A stretch of DNA of 18,692 bases from Sporomusaceae bacterium UBA1887 (GCA_002337925.1 DDHB01000008.1:51436-70127), one strand, 5' to 3'. Counted from the stretch's first letter, positions 8,137-15,902 are shown. Translations and numbers: made by a program. Notes: generated from the letters alone by a model not told the origin.

Positions 8137-9471
8137 ATGGATATTATTATCGGCATGTTTGTTACATTCAGTATATTGCTTTTTTCTATTTATAAGGGGA
8201 TTTTTGTGGGTATTCCTTTATTAATTGGTTTATGCATTTTTGCTCTTCTTTCTTGGAGAAGAGGATTTTCGTTAAAAGATATTTGTAGGATGTCTTTTAA
8301 CGGAGGAAAAAAAGCATTTGTAGTTTTAAAGATATTTATATTAATAGGGGCTATAACGGCAATCTGGATGGCAGCAGGAACGGTCCCTGCAATTGTCTAC
8401 TACGGAATCAAACTTATGAATCCTAACTACTTTATCCTATATGCGTTCCTAATAAGCTCACTAGTATCTGTTCTACTTGGCACGTCATTAGGAACAGTCA
8501 GCACAGTAGGCATAGCTTTAATTGTCATGGCAAAAGGCGGTAATGTTGATTTAAATTTAGCAGCGGGAGCTATTATTGCCGGAGCCTACTTTGGAGATAG
8601 ATGTTCTCCCATGTCTTCCAGCGCCAATTTAGTTGCAAATTTAACGGAAACAAATATTTTTACCAATATACGAAATATGGTTTCATCATCCATCATCCCG
8701 TTTACTATCTCGATCATTCTATATACTATTTTTTCCTTCACTCAGCCATTAAGCTTTGTGGAAAGCAGCATTGATAGGGAAATCTTAAACAGCTTTCATA
8801 TCGATTGGTTAGTTTTGTTACCAGCAATTCTTATCGTAGCTTTTTCAGTATTTAAAGTGAATGTCAAAAGCTCCATGCTCTGCAGCATTTTCATAGCAGT
8901 ACTGCTTAGTATTTTTATTCAACATGATAGCATGAACGATATTATCCACTATTTGTTCTTTGGTTTTTATTTGCAGCCCGACAATCTACTCTATTCCATA
9001 ATTAAAGGCGGCGGCATTATTTCCATGTGGAAGGCTTCACTGGTTGTATATGTTTCTTGCGCTTTAGCCGGAATATTCGACGGGACAAATATGCTGAACA
9101 GCGTAGAAAAAGTCCTTGCCAGGGCGAGAACACGGGCCGAGCTTTTTGCTTATACCATTATCGTCAGTATTTTAACCGCTGCTTTTGGCTGCAATCAGTC
9201 GATGGCAATTGTTTTAACCAATCAGCTTGTGACTAGCACTTACCAAGAAAAAAACTTCGATAAGTATACATTAGCGCTTGATTTAGAAAACACCGGAATT
9301 GTACTAGCGGCCCTTATCCCCTGGAATATTGCGGCATTTGTCCCTACTACTACCATGGATGTGAGTCCCGTCGGCTTCATTCCTTATGCTTTTTATTTAT
9401 ATCTGCTTCCACTGGTATGTCTTATACGATTGAAAATTGCAGGAAATGAAAAGGAGAAAGCCTCAGCCTGA
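8137..9471 (+). CDS. NhaC-family Na+/H+ antiporter
   Basis: A 444-residue integral membrane protein with about 11-12 hydrophobic helices. The NhaC-family signature is clear at about residues 149-166: AGAYFGDRCSPMSSSANLV, where the Asp and Ser/Thr-rich re-entrant loop are thought to bind the cation. A second inverted-repeat half carries the related loop FGCNQSMAIVLTNQL, and GTSLGTVSTVG fits the partner loop of the first half. NhaC proteins exchange sodium for protons; relatives such as MleN couple Na+/H+ exchange to malate/lactate exchange, so an organic-acid exchanger is an alternative. The ATG start follows GGGGG at good spacing. Base composition is more AT-rich than the Fe-S operon. The last six codons lie inside a long terminator hairpin. 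Confidence 0.85.
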   Translation: MDIIIGMFVTFSILLFSIYKGIFVGIPLLIGLCIFALLSWRRGFSLKDICRMSFNGGKKAFVVLKIFILIGAITAIWMAAGTVPAIVYYGIKLMNPNYFILYAFLISSLVSVLLGTSLGTVSTVGIALIVMAKGGNVDLNLAAGAIIAGAYFGDRCSPMSSSANLVANLTETNIFTNIRNMVSSSIIPFTISIILYTIFSFTQPLSFVESSIDREILNSFHIDWLVLLPAILIVAFSVFKVNVKSSMLCSIFIAVLLSIFIQHDSMNDIIHYLFFGFYLQPDNLLYSIIKGGGIISMWKASLVVYVSCALAGIFDGTNMLNSVEKVLARARTRAELFAYTIIVSILTAAFGCNQSMAIVLTNQLVTSTYQEKNFDKYTLALDLENTGIVLAALIPWNIAAFVPTTTMDVSPVGFIPYAFYLYLLPLVCLIRLKIAGNEKEKASA

Positions 9472-9493
9472 ATGACAGGTTGAGGCTTTCTCC
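9453..9493. terminator. Long hairpin terminator overlapping the antiporter stop
   Basis: An 18-bp stem joins 9453-9470 and 9476-9493 (only one G:T wobble) with loop AATGA. The left arm codes for the last residues of the antiporter and the TGA stop lies at its top. Read on the minus strand, the stem is followed by CCTTTTCATTTC, so it also suits the convergent MFS gene. Confidence 0.8.
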
Positions 9494-9527
9494 ACTCTAT
9501 CGGTTATTAGGATAATGAAAGTGAGAT

Positions 9528-10727
9528 TTACTTAACTTTATCTTCACGTATCGGAAGATTAACCAGTGCAGCTAACGCTGCCAATCCAATGTCAGCATAC
9601 CACATCCACAGGTAATTGCCATCATGGGCCATAGAAAGCCCACCAAGCCAGGCACCTAAAAATCCGCCAATCTGATGGGAAAGCAGCGTCAAACCAAAAA
9701 GAGTCGCTAAATATCTGGTTCCGAATAGTTTTCCTACCAGACCGGCTGTTGGCGGTACTGTTGCCAGCCAGGTAAACCCAAGTGCCATGGCAAAAATATA
9801 AAAGGTCAGTTCCGTTTTAGGAGCCAGAAGATAGAGTCCGATCATTACCGCCCGGCTGCCGTACATGACAGCAAGAATATACTTCATGCGGAAGTGAGAG
9901 CCAAGTTTACCGGCAAACAAACTGCCTGCGATATTAAATAAACCAATAATTGCTAAGGCTGCTGCCGAAACATGTGCCGAATGCCCGCATAACGCAACTT
10001 CACCAGGTAAATGGGTCACCAAAAATGCAATATGAAAGCCGCAGGTAAAAAAGCCTGCGTGCAGGCAAAGGTAACTACGATCCTGCATCGCAATACGGAT
10101 TTGCTCCATCAGCCCTATTGAGGCTTGCTCTGTAGCAACTACTGCTTCCTGAGATTGCTTACCGTTGAGCAATGAGGCAAGCGGAATAGTGAGGAGCGTA
10201 GTTGCCGCCATAGTGAACATGGCAGTAATCCAGCCAAAGCCACTAATGATTGCTTGTAACAGCGGTGCAAAAATAAATTGCCCTAACGAGCCTCCCGCAT
10301 TGATAAAACCACCAGCAAAAGACCGGTGTTCAGGCGGAAGCTGCTGAGACGTGGCACCAATTAAGATGGAGAAGCTTCCGGCACCAGCTCCGGCTGCACT
10401 TAAAATCCCCATCGTCAGCACCAGTGACCACTCAGAGTTGACGAAGGGAGTTAACGCTAATCCTCCGGCAAGCATAAAAGCTCCCACCACAAGTACACCG
10501 TAAGAGCCTTTTTTATCGGCAATTGCACCAAAAATAGGCTGAGCTAACCCCCACATAAACTGCCCCACTGCGAGGGCAAAGCTGATAGAAACGATCCCTA
10601 AGCCTGTCGTCGTATCAATGGGTGAAACAAAAATTCCAACAGATTGCCTTGCCCCCATCGTTATTGCTAGTATTGCGGCTGAGCTTAGCATCATCAGCCA
10701 CGCTGCCCTGGATAATTTAGTTGCCAT
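9528..10727 (-). CDS. MFS transporter
   Basis: A 399-residue major facilitator with about 12 membrane helices and a central cytoplasmic loop near residue 195 (NGKQSQEAVVATEQ). The loop between helices 2 and 3 has GAIADKKGSYGVLVVG, a variant of the MFS motif A (GxxxDRxGRR). The N-terminal GARQSVGIFVSPI and the AGGFINAGGSLGQFIFAPL segment resemble the oxalate/formate-antiporter and monocarboxylate-type branch, so an organic anion is a plausible substrate; drug efflux is the other option given the MarR partner. The start ATG has AAGGAG located within the end of the marR-type gene, and the two genes overlap by 11 nt, so they are translationally coupled. Substrate not determinable. Confidence 0.85.
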   Translation of the reverse strand: MATKLSRAAWLMMLSSAAILAITMGARQSVGIFVSPIDTTTGLGIVSISFALAVGQFMWGLAQPIFGAIADKKGSYGVLVVGAFMLAGGLALTPFVNSEWSLVLTMGILSAAGAGAGSFSILIGATSQQLPPEHRSFAGGFINAGGSLGQFIFAPLLQAIISGFGWITAMFTMAATTLLTIPLASLLNGKQSQEAVVATEQASIGLMEQIRIAMQDRSYLCLHAGFFTCGFHIAFLVTHLPGEVALCGHSAHVSAAALAIIGLFNIAGSLFAGKLGSHFRMKYILAVMYGSRAVMIGLYLLAPKTELTFYIFAMALGFTWLATVPPTAGLVGKLFGTRYLATLFGLTLLSHQIGGFLGAWLGGLSMAHDGNYLWMWYADIGLAALAALVNLPIREDKVK

Positions 10728-11178
10728 ACATATCTCCTTTATTAAGCGCCTCTAGCTTCGCAAGCAATTGCTTAAGTTTGGCCAAATCCTCTTCACCCAA
10801 ATATTCCTTGATTGATTGCTGCGCCTCTTCCCACAGCCTCCATCCCAAGCCTACTGCAGCTTTTCCTTCCTCTGTAAGTACGATTACTTTGGTGCGGGTA
10901 TCTTTGCCTGGATGACTTTCTATTAGTCCAGCATCAGCCAACGGCTTCATATTGCGATTCAGCGTAGTTCTGTCGATTCGCATTGTTTTCGCTAACTGGC
11001 CAATAGTGGCCTGCTCCAACACTTCAAGATTTCTGAGTAACGCCAGCTGATTTACGGTGAGCCTGCTCGGTTCTAAAACTTCATCATAAAAATGAGTAAG
11101 CGCCCGCGAAGCGCGTCGCATGTTCATGCAAGTGCACGGACTAGAGCGTTTTGGGTAAACTTCATGAATGTGCTGCAT
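10717..11178 (-). CDS. MarR-family transcriptional regulator
   Basis: A 153-residue winged-helix regulator. An N-terminal helix carries CTCMNMRRASRALTHFYD (Cys16 and Cys18), a feature of one MarR subgroup. The winged helix spans about 38-110: LTVNQLALLRNLEVLEQATIG, recognition helix IDRTTLNRNMKPLADAGLI, and a wing with PGKDTRTKVIVLTEEGK. A dimerisation helix ends the protein. It probably represses itself and the downstream MFS gene, since it is first in a two-gene operon with an 11-nt overlap and a palindrome follows the promoter -10. The paired cysteines might sense oxidants or thiol-reactive compounds, which is inference. The ATG start has GAGGTGG upstream. Confidence 0.9.
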   Translation of the reverse strand: MQHIHEVYPKRSSPCTCMNMRRASRALTHFYDEVLEPSRLTVNQLALLRNLEVLEQATIGQLAKTMRIDRTTLNRNMKPLADAGLIESHPGKDTRTKVIVLTEEGKAAVGLGWRLWEEAQQSIKEYLGEEDLAKLKQLLAKLEALNKGDMYGN

Positions 11179-11211
11179 ACTACCACCTCTCTATCCTGAA
11201 AAATCCATTAC

Positions 11212-11223
11212 GTGTATATACAC
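11212..11223 (-). promoter_or_regulatory. Palindromic operator candidate for the MarR protein
   Basis: GTGTATATACAC is a perfect 12-bp palindrome at about +5 to +16 of the predicted transcript. This is a normal place for a repressor site, and MarR proteins bind AT-centred palindromes of similar form. Confidence 0.55.
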
Positions 11224-11234
11224 ATTTTATAATG

Positions 11235-11263
11235 AGTATACTGATTCTCTTACACTACGTCAA
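11235..11263 (-). promoter_or_regulatory. Sigma-A promoter of the marR-MFS operon
   Basis: On the minus strand TTGACG (11263-11258), 17 nt, TATACT (11240-11235). Both boxes have five of six consensus bases. The start is expected near 11228. Confidence 0.75.
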
Positions 11264-11280
11264 TATTTATTAAGGTTAAG

Positions 11281-11309
11281 TGGGACAAGGGACCTGTCCC
11301 CTTGTCCCA
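11281..11309. repeat. GGGACA/TGTCCC hairpin, dispersed-repeat type
   Basis: TGGGACAAGGG (11281-11291) pairs with CCCTTGTCCCA (11299-11309), with an inner GAC/GTC. Elements built on GGGACA...TGTCCC occur as dispersed hairpins in several anaerobic Bacillota genomes (from memory). There is no U-run, so it may be a repeat and not a proper terminator, although it lies at the end of the Fe-S operon. Confidence 0.55.
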
Positions 11310-11327
11310 GATACACCAATAGCAGTT

Positions 11328-11966
11328 CTATTTCACCGAAACAGCAAATAATGCGCAATATTCCTCAATGAGCATTGCCGCCCGAGCCGGGTTGAAAATA
11401 CCGCAGCGGCAGGGCTTTGCCAGTTCAATACCGGCCTCTTCCGGTGTCATTTCCCTTTTTTTCACTTTGCGGATGAGGCGGCGCACCAGTCCCTGTGCCA
11501 CCATGCCATGACCACACATCGTAGTTACCTGTGATATCTCTTCTTCAGGCATTTTTTCCGTTTTTCCCAATATTCCTAAAGAGTGCTCCACGGCATGCGG
11601 TTGAATCCCGGCCTGTGCGCAGCACTCAAAGAGTTTTTCAAATAAGCCTGATACCGTAAGGGACATGCCCAGATCGGCCTTTTTTACTTCCGCCAGCAAC
11701 GCGGTCAAGTCCTCTTGATTTGCCAAAACAGCATGCGTGCTGCTTGTCGTCAATTTCTCATAAAGTTCCTCGTAATCCGCGACATACTGGTTGCCAAGCT
11801 TGACATCACCTAAGTTAACGGGGTTGTGTGCATGCGCAATTTTTAAGAACTGTTGTAATTTAGGTCCGGCCCCTTCATGATTAAAGCCCCTGGCCGGCAT
11901 AGCATGCATAGGAAAGTCATTCTCCAGATTTTCCGGCGTACCTCGCCGGTGTAATGTATGTGACAC
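11328..11966 (-). CDS. Unknown Cys-rich protein, last gene of the CODH-like operon
   Basis: A 212-residue soluble protein I do not recognise. The N-terminal 75 residues are His/Asn-rich and without an obvious fold. Residues 85-135 look helical and contain CC at 115-116. The C-terminal part has a striking pattern: TTMCGHGMVAQGLVRRLI (Cys151, His153), then KPCRCGIFNPARAAMLIEEYC (Cys186, Cys188, Cys204). Cys151, 186 and 188 plus one further Cys or His could hold an Fe-S cluster or another metal. The start is GTG behind GGGGGAG, 3 nt after the preceding stop codon, so it belongs to the operon. A role as a metal or cluster carrier, or as an electron-transfer partner of the CooS-like protein, is inference only. 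Confidence 0.75.
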   Translation of the reverse strand: MSHTLHRRGTPENLENDFPMHAMPARGFNHEGAGPKLQQFLKIAHAHNPVNLGDVKLGNQYVADYEELYEKLTTSSTHAVLANQEDLTALLAEVKKADLGMSLTVSGLFEKLFECCAQAGIQPHAVEHSLGILGKTEKMPEEEISQVTTMCGHGMVAQGLVRRLIRKVKKREMTPEEAGIELAKPCRCGIFNPARAAMLIEEYCALFAVSVK

Positions 11967-11969
11967 GCT

Positions 11970-12710
11970 TTACTCCCCCTTTGCCAGCGGTCTGCCAAGA
12001 CCTGTGTTCATTTTCCCGTTTGGCCGGTATGGCCACTGCAATTCGTGTAGTACAGGCAGCGTTGGCACCAAGTTATCCTCTTCCAGTATGGTAATAAGAT
12101 CGACACAAAATACACAGTCCACTTCAGCGGCAACCTGGCGGATGGCCGTCAAAATAGCAGCCATTTTTTCGATAGGCACGATCATTTCAATAATCGCAGA
12201 AAGGACTTTTTCATCCCGGACCTCATCCTTATATATGCCGGTATGTGGATCAGCCATCAACCGGGTGCAGGGGTTATTCGGTTCAAACTCCGCCCCAAGT
12301 CTGGCGAGAGCAACAGCTACCTTCTCAATATCACGAAAGCGTGCCCCTACATTGGGGCGTCCCATTTCACAGGAGATGCCTACAAAGCCGCGCTTGATTC
12401 GTCCTGTAACCTCATTGGTTTTGATCTCTTCCGTCCCCCGCCCCGGTACCTTGGTCTCACGGTGCTCGACAGTTGGATCGCTAAAAGCTGAGCGCACTGT
12501 GCGAGGCCATTCATACTGCGGCATAAATAAAGCTCCAGTACAACAAACCGCCGCCCGCAGGCAAACCCCACAGTCCACACATTCATCCTCATCGATCTCA
12601 TAATACAGCTTTCCCGTTCGGGAATCACGCCGCCGCGCCGCTATCTTGCCGAGGGTGCAAAACTCCGTGCATTGGCCGCATCCGGCACATTTAGTTTTAT
12701 CAATTCGCAT
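11970..12710 (-). CDS. 2[4Fe-4S] ferredoxin-domain protein with long C-terminal extension
   Basis: A 246-residue protein. The N-terminal domain binds two [4Fe-4S] clusters: Cys8, 11, 14, 18 and Cys44, 47, 50, 56/57. Residues about 100-152 hold a conserved-looking block (GFVGISCEMGRPNVGARFRD) and NPCTRLM. Residues 168-215 have a beta-alpha-beta pattern like an ACT or ferredoxin-like regulatory fold, with VDCVFCVD adding two cysteines. It probably shuttles electrons between the oxidoreductase and the CooS-like protein, or senses a ligand. A GTG five codons upstream (12725) overlaps the previous stop. The ATG at 12710 has GAGGTGG at proper spacing and starts directly at the ferredoxin strand (MRIDKTKC), so I prefer it. 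Function is inferred from the clusters. Confidence 0.82.
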   Translation of the reverse strand: MRIDKTKCAGCGQCTEFCTLGKIAARRRDSRTGKLYYEIDEDECVDCGVCLRAAVCCTGALFMPQYEWPRTVRSAFSDPTVEHRETKVPGRGTEEIKTNEVTGRIKRGFVGISCEMGRPNVGARFRDIEKVAVALARLGAEFEPNNPCTRLMADPHTGIYKDEVRDEKVLSAIIEMIVPIEKMAAILTAIRQVAAEVDCVFCVDLITILEEDNLVPTLPVLHELQWPYRPNGKMNTGLGRPLAKGE

Positions 12711-12721
12711 AACAGCCCACC

Positions 12722-13942
12722 TCACAATTCCAGCAATTTAGCATAATGAAAAGAATTTCCCGGCACAATAGGCTGCTGCCTGGTAAGAACTCCAGCCAGT
12801 ACTCCTGCCTGCCGGATGTCGCCCATCAGCAAAAAGCCTTTCAGCCGGTTATTGGCAAGCACGAGTTTTCTATAGGTATTTCCGTCCTGACGGGACAAAA
12901 TCTCCTCCCCGTCACGAGCATAGATCGTACCGGCAGACACGAGCGGTATTCCGGCGATTTCAACGCTGTTTTGGGTAAGATAACCGGGATATCGCGTCTG
13001 CACACCTGCCATATTTCTGGCGGCGATGATCCCCTGTTCAACCGCAGCGGGCCAGCCAGCCGACATCATCTGCTGCCCAAATACATCAATCACTTCTGCT
13101 GCATCACCTGCGGCATAAATATCCGCCTGCGACGTCTGCAGAAATTGATCTGTAACAATGCCCGCTCCCAGCGCCAAACCGGCTGTCCGGGCAAGCTCCG
13201 TGTCAGGCCTGACCCCAATAGCGCAAACAATCATATCGCAGGCTATCAATCGCGAACCAGCATGAACGCCCGTCACTCGACCGCCGCTTGTTTCCACTGC
13301 CTCCATACGGGTACTCGTAAGCAGTTCCACGCCTCCCGCTCTGATGGCAGCCGCCAGAATTTCTGCGCCTGCTTCATCCAGCTGCTGTGGCAGCACCCGG
13401 TCCAGTTGCTCAAGGATAGTCACGCGCAAACCGCGCTGGTGAAGAGCCAGTGCAGCTTTTATCCCGATCAAGCCTGCCCCGATTACCACCGCTGCTTTGG
13501 CCCCCGCAGCTGCCAGCAAAATATCTTTTGCCTGTTCTATTGTCCACAATGAAAATACGCCCGTCGCTTCCATCCCCGGCAATCGCGGCAGCACTGGGCG
13601 GGCGCCGGTGGCCAATAACAACTTGTCATAATACAACCGCTGGCCTGCTGTCAATTCCACGCTGTGATCGTCCGGGCTGATCCGGATGGCCTGCTCGCCA
13701 GTCAGGCAATCAATTCCTTTGTCCTGAAACTGGGCCGGTGTTTGGAGCAGTGCATCCTGGGTTTCCCGTTTGCCGCTGATAATATCCGGTAGATCAATCC
13801 GGCTGTAGAAGCCTTCATGTTCATTACTGATCATGGTAACTACCGCTTCATTCTCCAGTTGTTTAATTTCGTTTGCCGCTGCTGCACCAGCGGCGCCCTG
13901 TCCGATGATGATATATTTAGGACTTGCAGTCGTTTTTTTCAT
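12722..13942 (-). CDS. FAD/NAD(P)-dependent oxidoreductase
   Basis: A 406-residue pyridine-nucleotide-disulphide oxidoreductase-fold flavoprotein. The FAD-binding motif is GQGAAG at 14-19, with ATGARP at 111-116. The NAD(P) motif is GAGLIG at 155-160 followed by LRVTILEQ, where the acidic end of the strand favours NADH over NADPH. The second FAD motif is DIYAAGD at 274-280. No redox-active CxxxxC pair is seen, so it is of the NADH:rubredoxin/ferredoxin reductase or NirB-N-terminal type. Its start overlaps the stop of the CooS-like gene (ATGA), showing tight coupling. Flavoproteins of this kind sit beside some CooS genes, for example CODH-IV of Carboxydothermus hydrogenoformans. It probably exchanges electrons between NAD(H) and the operon's Fe-S proteins. 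Confidence 0.88.
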   Translation of the reverse strand: MKKTTASPKYIIIGQGAAGAAAANEIKQLENEAVVTMISNEHEGFYSRIDLPDIISGKRETQDALLQTPAQFQDKGIDCLTGEQAIRISPDDHSVELTAGQRLYYDKLLLATGARPVLPRLPGMEATGVFSLWTIEQAKDILLAAAGAKAAVVIGAGLIGIKAALALHQRGLRVTILEQLDRVLPQQLDEAGAEILAAAIRAGGVELLTSTRMEAVETSGGRVTGVHAGSRLIACDMIVCAIGVRPDTELARTAGLALGAGIVTDQFLQTSQADIYAAGDAAEVIDVFGQQMMSAGWPAAVEQGIIAARNMAGVQTRYPGYLTQNSVEIAGIPLVSAGTIYARDGEEILSRQDGNTYRKLVLANNRLKGFLLMGDIRQAGVLAGVLTRQQPIVPGNSFHYAKLLEL

Positions 13943-15354
13943 TTTGCAGCGCCTTTGCTCAAAGTTTGCAGAAGCTCCGCTACCTCCGGTAACGGCAGAA
14001 GCTCCCCACCCCTGGAAGCTTGATCAGGGATAGCGTCAAAGCCCAGCTGGGAAGGAATTCCGGCTGCAGCGAAGCCAATCGCTGTAGCCAGTACTTTGTT
14101 ATGATTGATTTCCGGGAAGAGAGCGCTTACCGGAACATTGTTTTGTTGCAGAAAGGCAGCAATCCGGAGAAACTCGCCTGCATCATGGCAGGAACCGATA
14201 TGAAGTACCGGCGGCACTTCATTTTTCCAGTCAGCCCGGCACATGCCTGCTTTGGCTAAAGCCGTTCCGGCGCAGCCGCCTGTTATCACCAAGTACCCCG
14301 CCTCAATAAGTGCAGCAGCAATTTGAACCGGCTGGGCATCCTGCGTATCGGCCACGCTCCCGCAGCCTCCCAAATACACGACACCCTGCAGGCTGCCCTG
14401 TCTAAATTGTTCCGCCACGCGCTGAAACAGCTCAGCACTGTTATCGATCGTAAAGCCGATATAAGCTTCAGTGCTGCCCGCGGGAACAGCAGCCGCTTTG
14501 CTGCTCCTGTTCTTATAGGCCTGCCAGGCTGATTGAATAACTGCCGGATAGTCTACTGTTTTTGCTGCCGTTTTCACCACCGGTATGTTCCGGCTGTCAG
14601 CCAGTTTAACAAGTGACGGCATGACACACTGGCTGCCGATGACGATTAGGTCGACCAGACCGGTTAACAGTGGCACTTCCTGCGAATCATAGTTCGTCAA
14701 TAGTGGCAATGGCAAACTACTATTGAGTTCATTCCCACATAAGCTGCTAAGCTGAACAGGAATATCCGCGTCCTGTGCAGCAGCCTGAATTCCTAAGACG
14801 CACTGCCAGTCCACATGCCCATGAAACACAATGTTAACAGCGTCAGAGCGCAGACTATCCAAATTCACACCGACAACAGCAGGCACTCCGCTACCGCCAA
14901 CAGCACTCCGGCTCTGGCTAATCTGCTCCAACACGGAGTTGGTACAACGCCCAATCATCGCCAGCCGTTCTGGGACATCCTCAAAAGCCAGCATTTCATC
15001 ATCAGACATTACCACTTGTCTGATGACCTCATCATAAAAGTTGCATCCCGGTTCATACTGTGCCGCCAGCTTAGTCAGTGCCAGAGTGCCGTCGCTTGCT
15101 TTACGCAGAAAACTCCTGGCTGCCAGCTCCTGTTTATCCCGGCCGCAGATGGTTTGCTGCTGTTCTGCCGAGAAAGGGTTTGTCCGGCAAGGCCCTTCCT
15201 GGCAGTCGGTACAGCAAATCGCCAGCCGGCCAAAGCCGCATTGCGGCTGCATTGCCTCTGCCCGGTCCCAGATCAGCGGTGTCCTGCTGCGGTACGCGAC
15301 AGTCAGTACTTGATTGACTGCCAGATCCAGAGATTTCTTATGTACGTTTTTCAT
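13939..15354 (-). CDS. Short CooS-like (mini-CooS) Ni-Fe-S protein
   Basis: A 471-residue homologue of the anaerobic CO dehydrogenase catalytic subunit, which is normally about 630 residues. D- and B-cluster ligands are at Cys39, 47, 48, 51, 56 and 70, the same numbers as in Carboxydothermus CODH-II. C-cluster ligands are all recognisable: HGH (178-180), Cys206 (SLCGNE), Cys243 (SQCVMPS), Cys331 (LGGCGS), Cys361 (TGGCAG) and Cys389 (HIGSC), plus Lys420 at the place of the catalytic Lys. The missing residues are mainly between Cys70 and HGH, with smaller losses between Cys243-Cys331 and Cys361-Cys389. Residues 71-110, where CODH carries His93/96/99/102, contain no histidine. It overlaps its neighbours on both sides by 4 nt. 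Short forms called mini-CooS have been reported; their reaction is not settled. Redox enzyme is likely, CO as substrate uncertain. Confidence 0.88.
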   Translation of the reverse strand: MKNVHKKSLDLAVNQVLTVAYRSRTPLIWDRAEAMQPQCGFGRLAICCTDCQEGPCRTNPFSAEQQQTICGRDKQELAARSFLRKASDGTLALTKLAAQYEPGCNFYDEVIRQVVMSDDEMLAFEDVPERLAMIGRCTNSVLEQISQSRSAVGGSGVPAVVGVNLDSLRSDAVNIVFHGHVDWQCVLGIQAAAQDADIPVQLSSLCGNELNSSLPLPLLTNYDSQEVPLLTGLVDLIVIGSQCVMPSLVKLADSRNIPVVKTAAKTVDYPAVIQSAWQAYKNRSSKAAAVPAGSTEAYIGFTIDNSAELFQRVAEQFRQGSLQGVVYLGGCGSVADTQDAQPVQIAAALIEAGYLVITGGCAGTALAKAGMCRADWKNEVPPVLHIGSCHDAGEFLRIAAFLQQNNVPVSALFPEINHNKVLATAIGFAAAGIPSQLGFDAIPDQASRGGELLPLPEVAELLQTLSKGAAK

Positions 15355-15902
15355 CGTTTGTCATCCTCTCCTGCGAATGCAAGACTGATTTTATTAGTCG
15401 TAGTATTTTCCAGCGCAAACAACGCAATATTGCCCCGTTTTTTCAGCAGTACTTTTTGAAATTCAACCGTGTCACCCTGGCTGAGCGCACCGGTAGGACA
15501 GGCATTCACACAGGCTGGCTCTTCCATGTGAATACAGGCATCGCACTTAACAGCTACCTTATAGGCGCTGTTTGGCGTAATCACGCCAAACGGGCAAGCC
15601 ATGACACACATCCAGCATCCCCGGCACTTTTCCTGCTCAACGAATACCGCCTCTGTTGCTTCATCCCGGCGCATGGCACCCGAAGGACAAGCCCTGAGAC
15701 AGGCGGCATCCTGGCAATGGCGGCACTGCAAAGGAAAGCTCCGGCCTGTATCGCCAAACACTCCCACCCGGGCAATTGGCAGCGGTGTTTCCTGCACAGC
15801 TCCAAGCAGCGTTTTACTGACTGAATCACGTTCTATCGCACACTGCAGTTCACAGGATTTGCAGCCCAGGCACTTTTCCCGGTCAACCCAAATTTGTTTC
15901 AT
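15351..15902 (-). CDS. CooF-like four-cluster ferredoxin
   Basis: A 183-residue electron-transfer protein with four [4Fe-4S] motifs, all 16 cysteines present: 11/14/17/21, 60/63/68/72, 93/96/99/103 and 120/123/131/135. The order and the opening WVDREKCLGCKSCELQC match CooF and other HycB/DmsB-type subunits. CooF carries electrons from CooS to a partner such as a hydrogenase or a flavoprotein. Here the partner should be the oxidoreductase two genes downstream. The C-terminal 35 residues are a plain extension without cysteines. It is the first gene of the operon, starts with ATG behind GGAGGAG, and overlaps the CooS-like gene by ATGA. No clear sigma-A promoter is visible between it and the metQ terminator. 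Confidence 0.88.
   Translation of the reverse strand: MKQIWVDREKCLGCKSCELQCAIERDSVSKTLLGAVQETPLPIARVGVFGDTGRSFPLQCRHCQDAACLRACPSGAMRRDEATEAVFVEQEKCRGCWMCVMACPFGVITPNSAYKVAVKCDACIHMEEPACVNACPTGALSQGDTVEFQKVLLKKRGNIALFALENTTTNKISLAFAGEDDKR

Noticed and set aside
12711..12725. GTG start for the 2[4Fe-4S] protein
   Set aside because: It overlaps the previous stop codon, but GAGGTGG sits at proper distance from the ATG at 12710, which also begins right at the ferredoxin strand.
12746..13552. Long plus-strand open frame (268 codons) opposite the FAD oxidoreductase
   Set aside because: It is antisense to a clear flavoprotein, and its translation shows no recognisable motif; it is a shadow of the GC-rich coding strand.
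14815..15459. Plus-strand open frame (214 codons) opposite the CooS-like gene
   Set aside because: Antisense to a gene with all metal ligands conserved; no domain or ribosome site.
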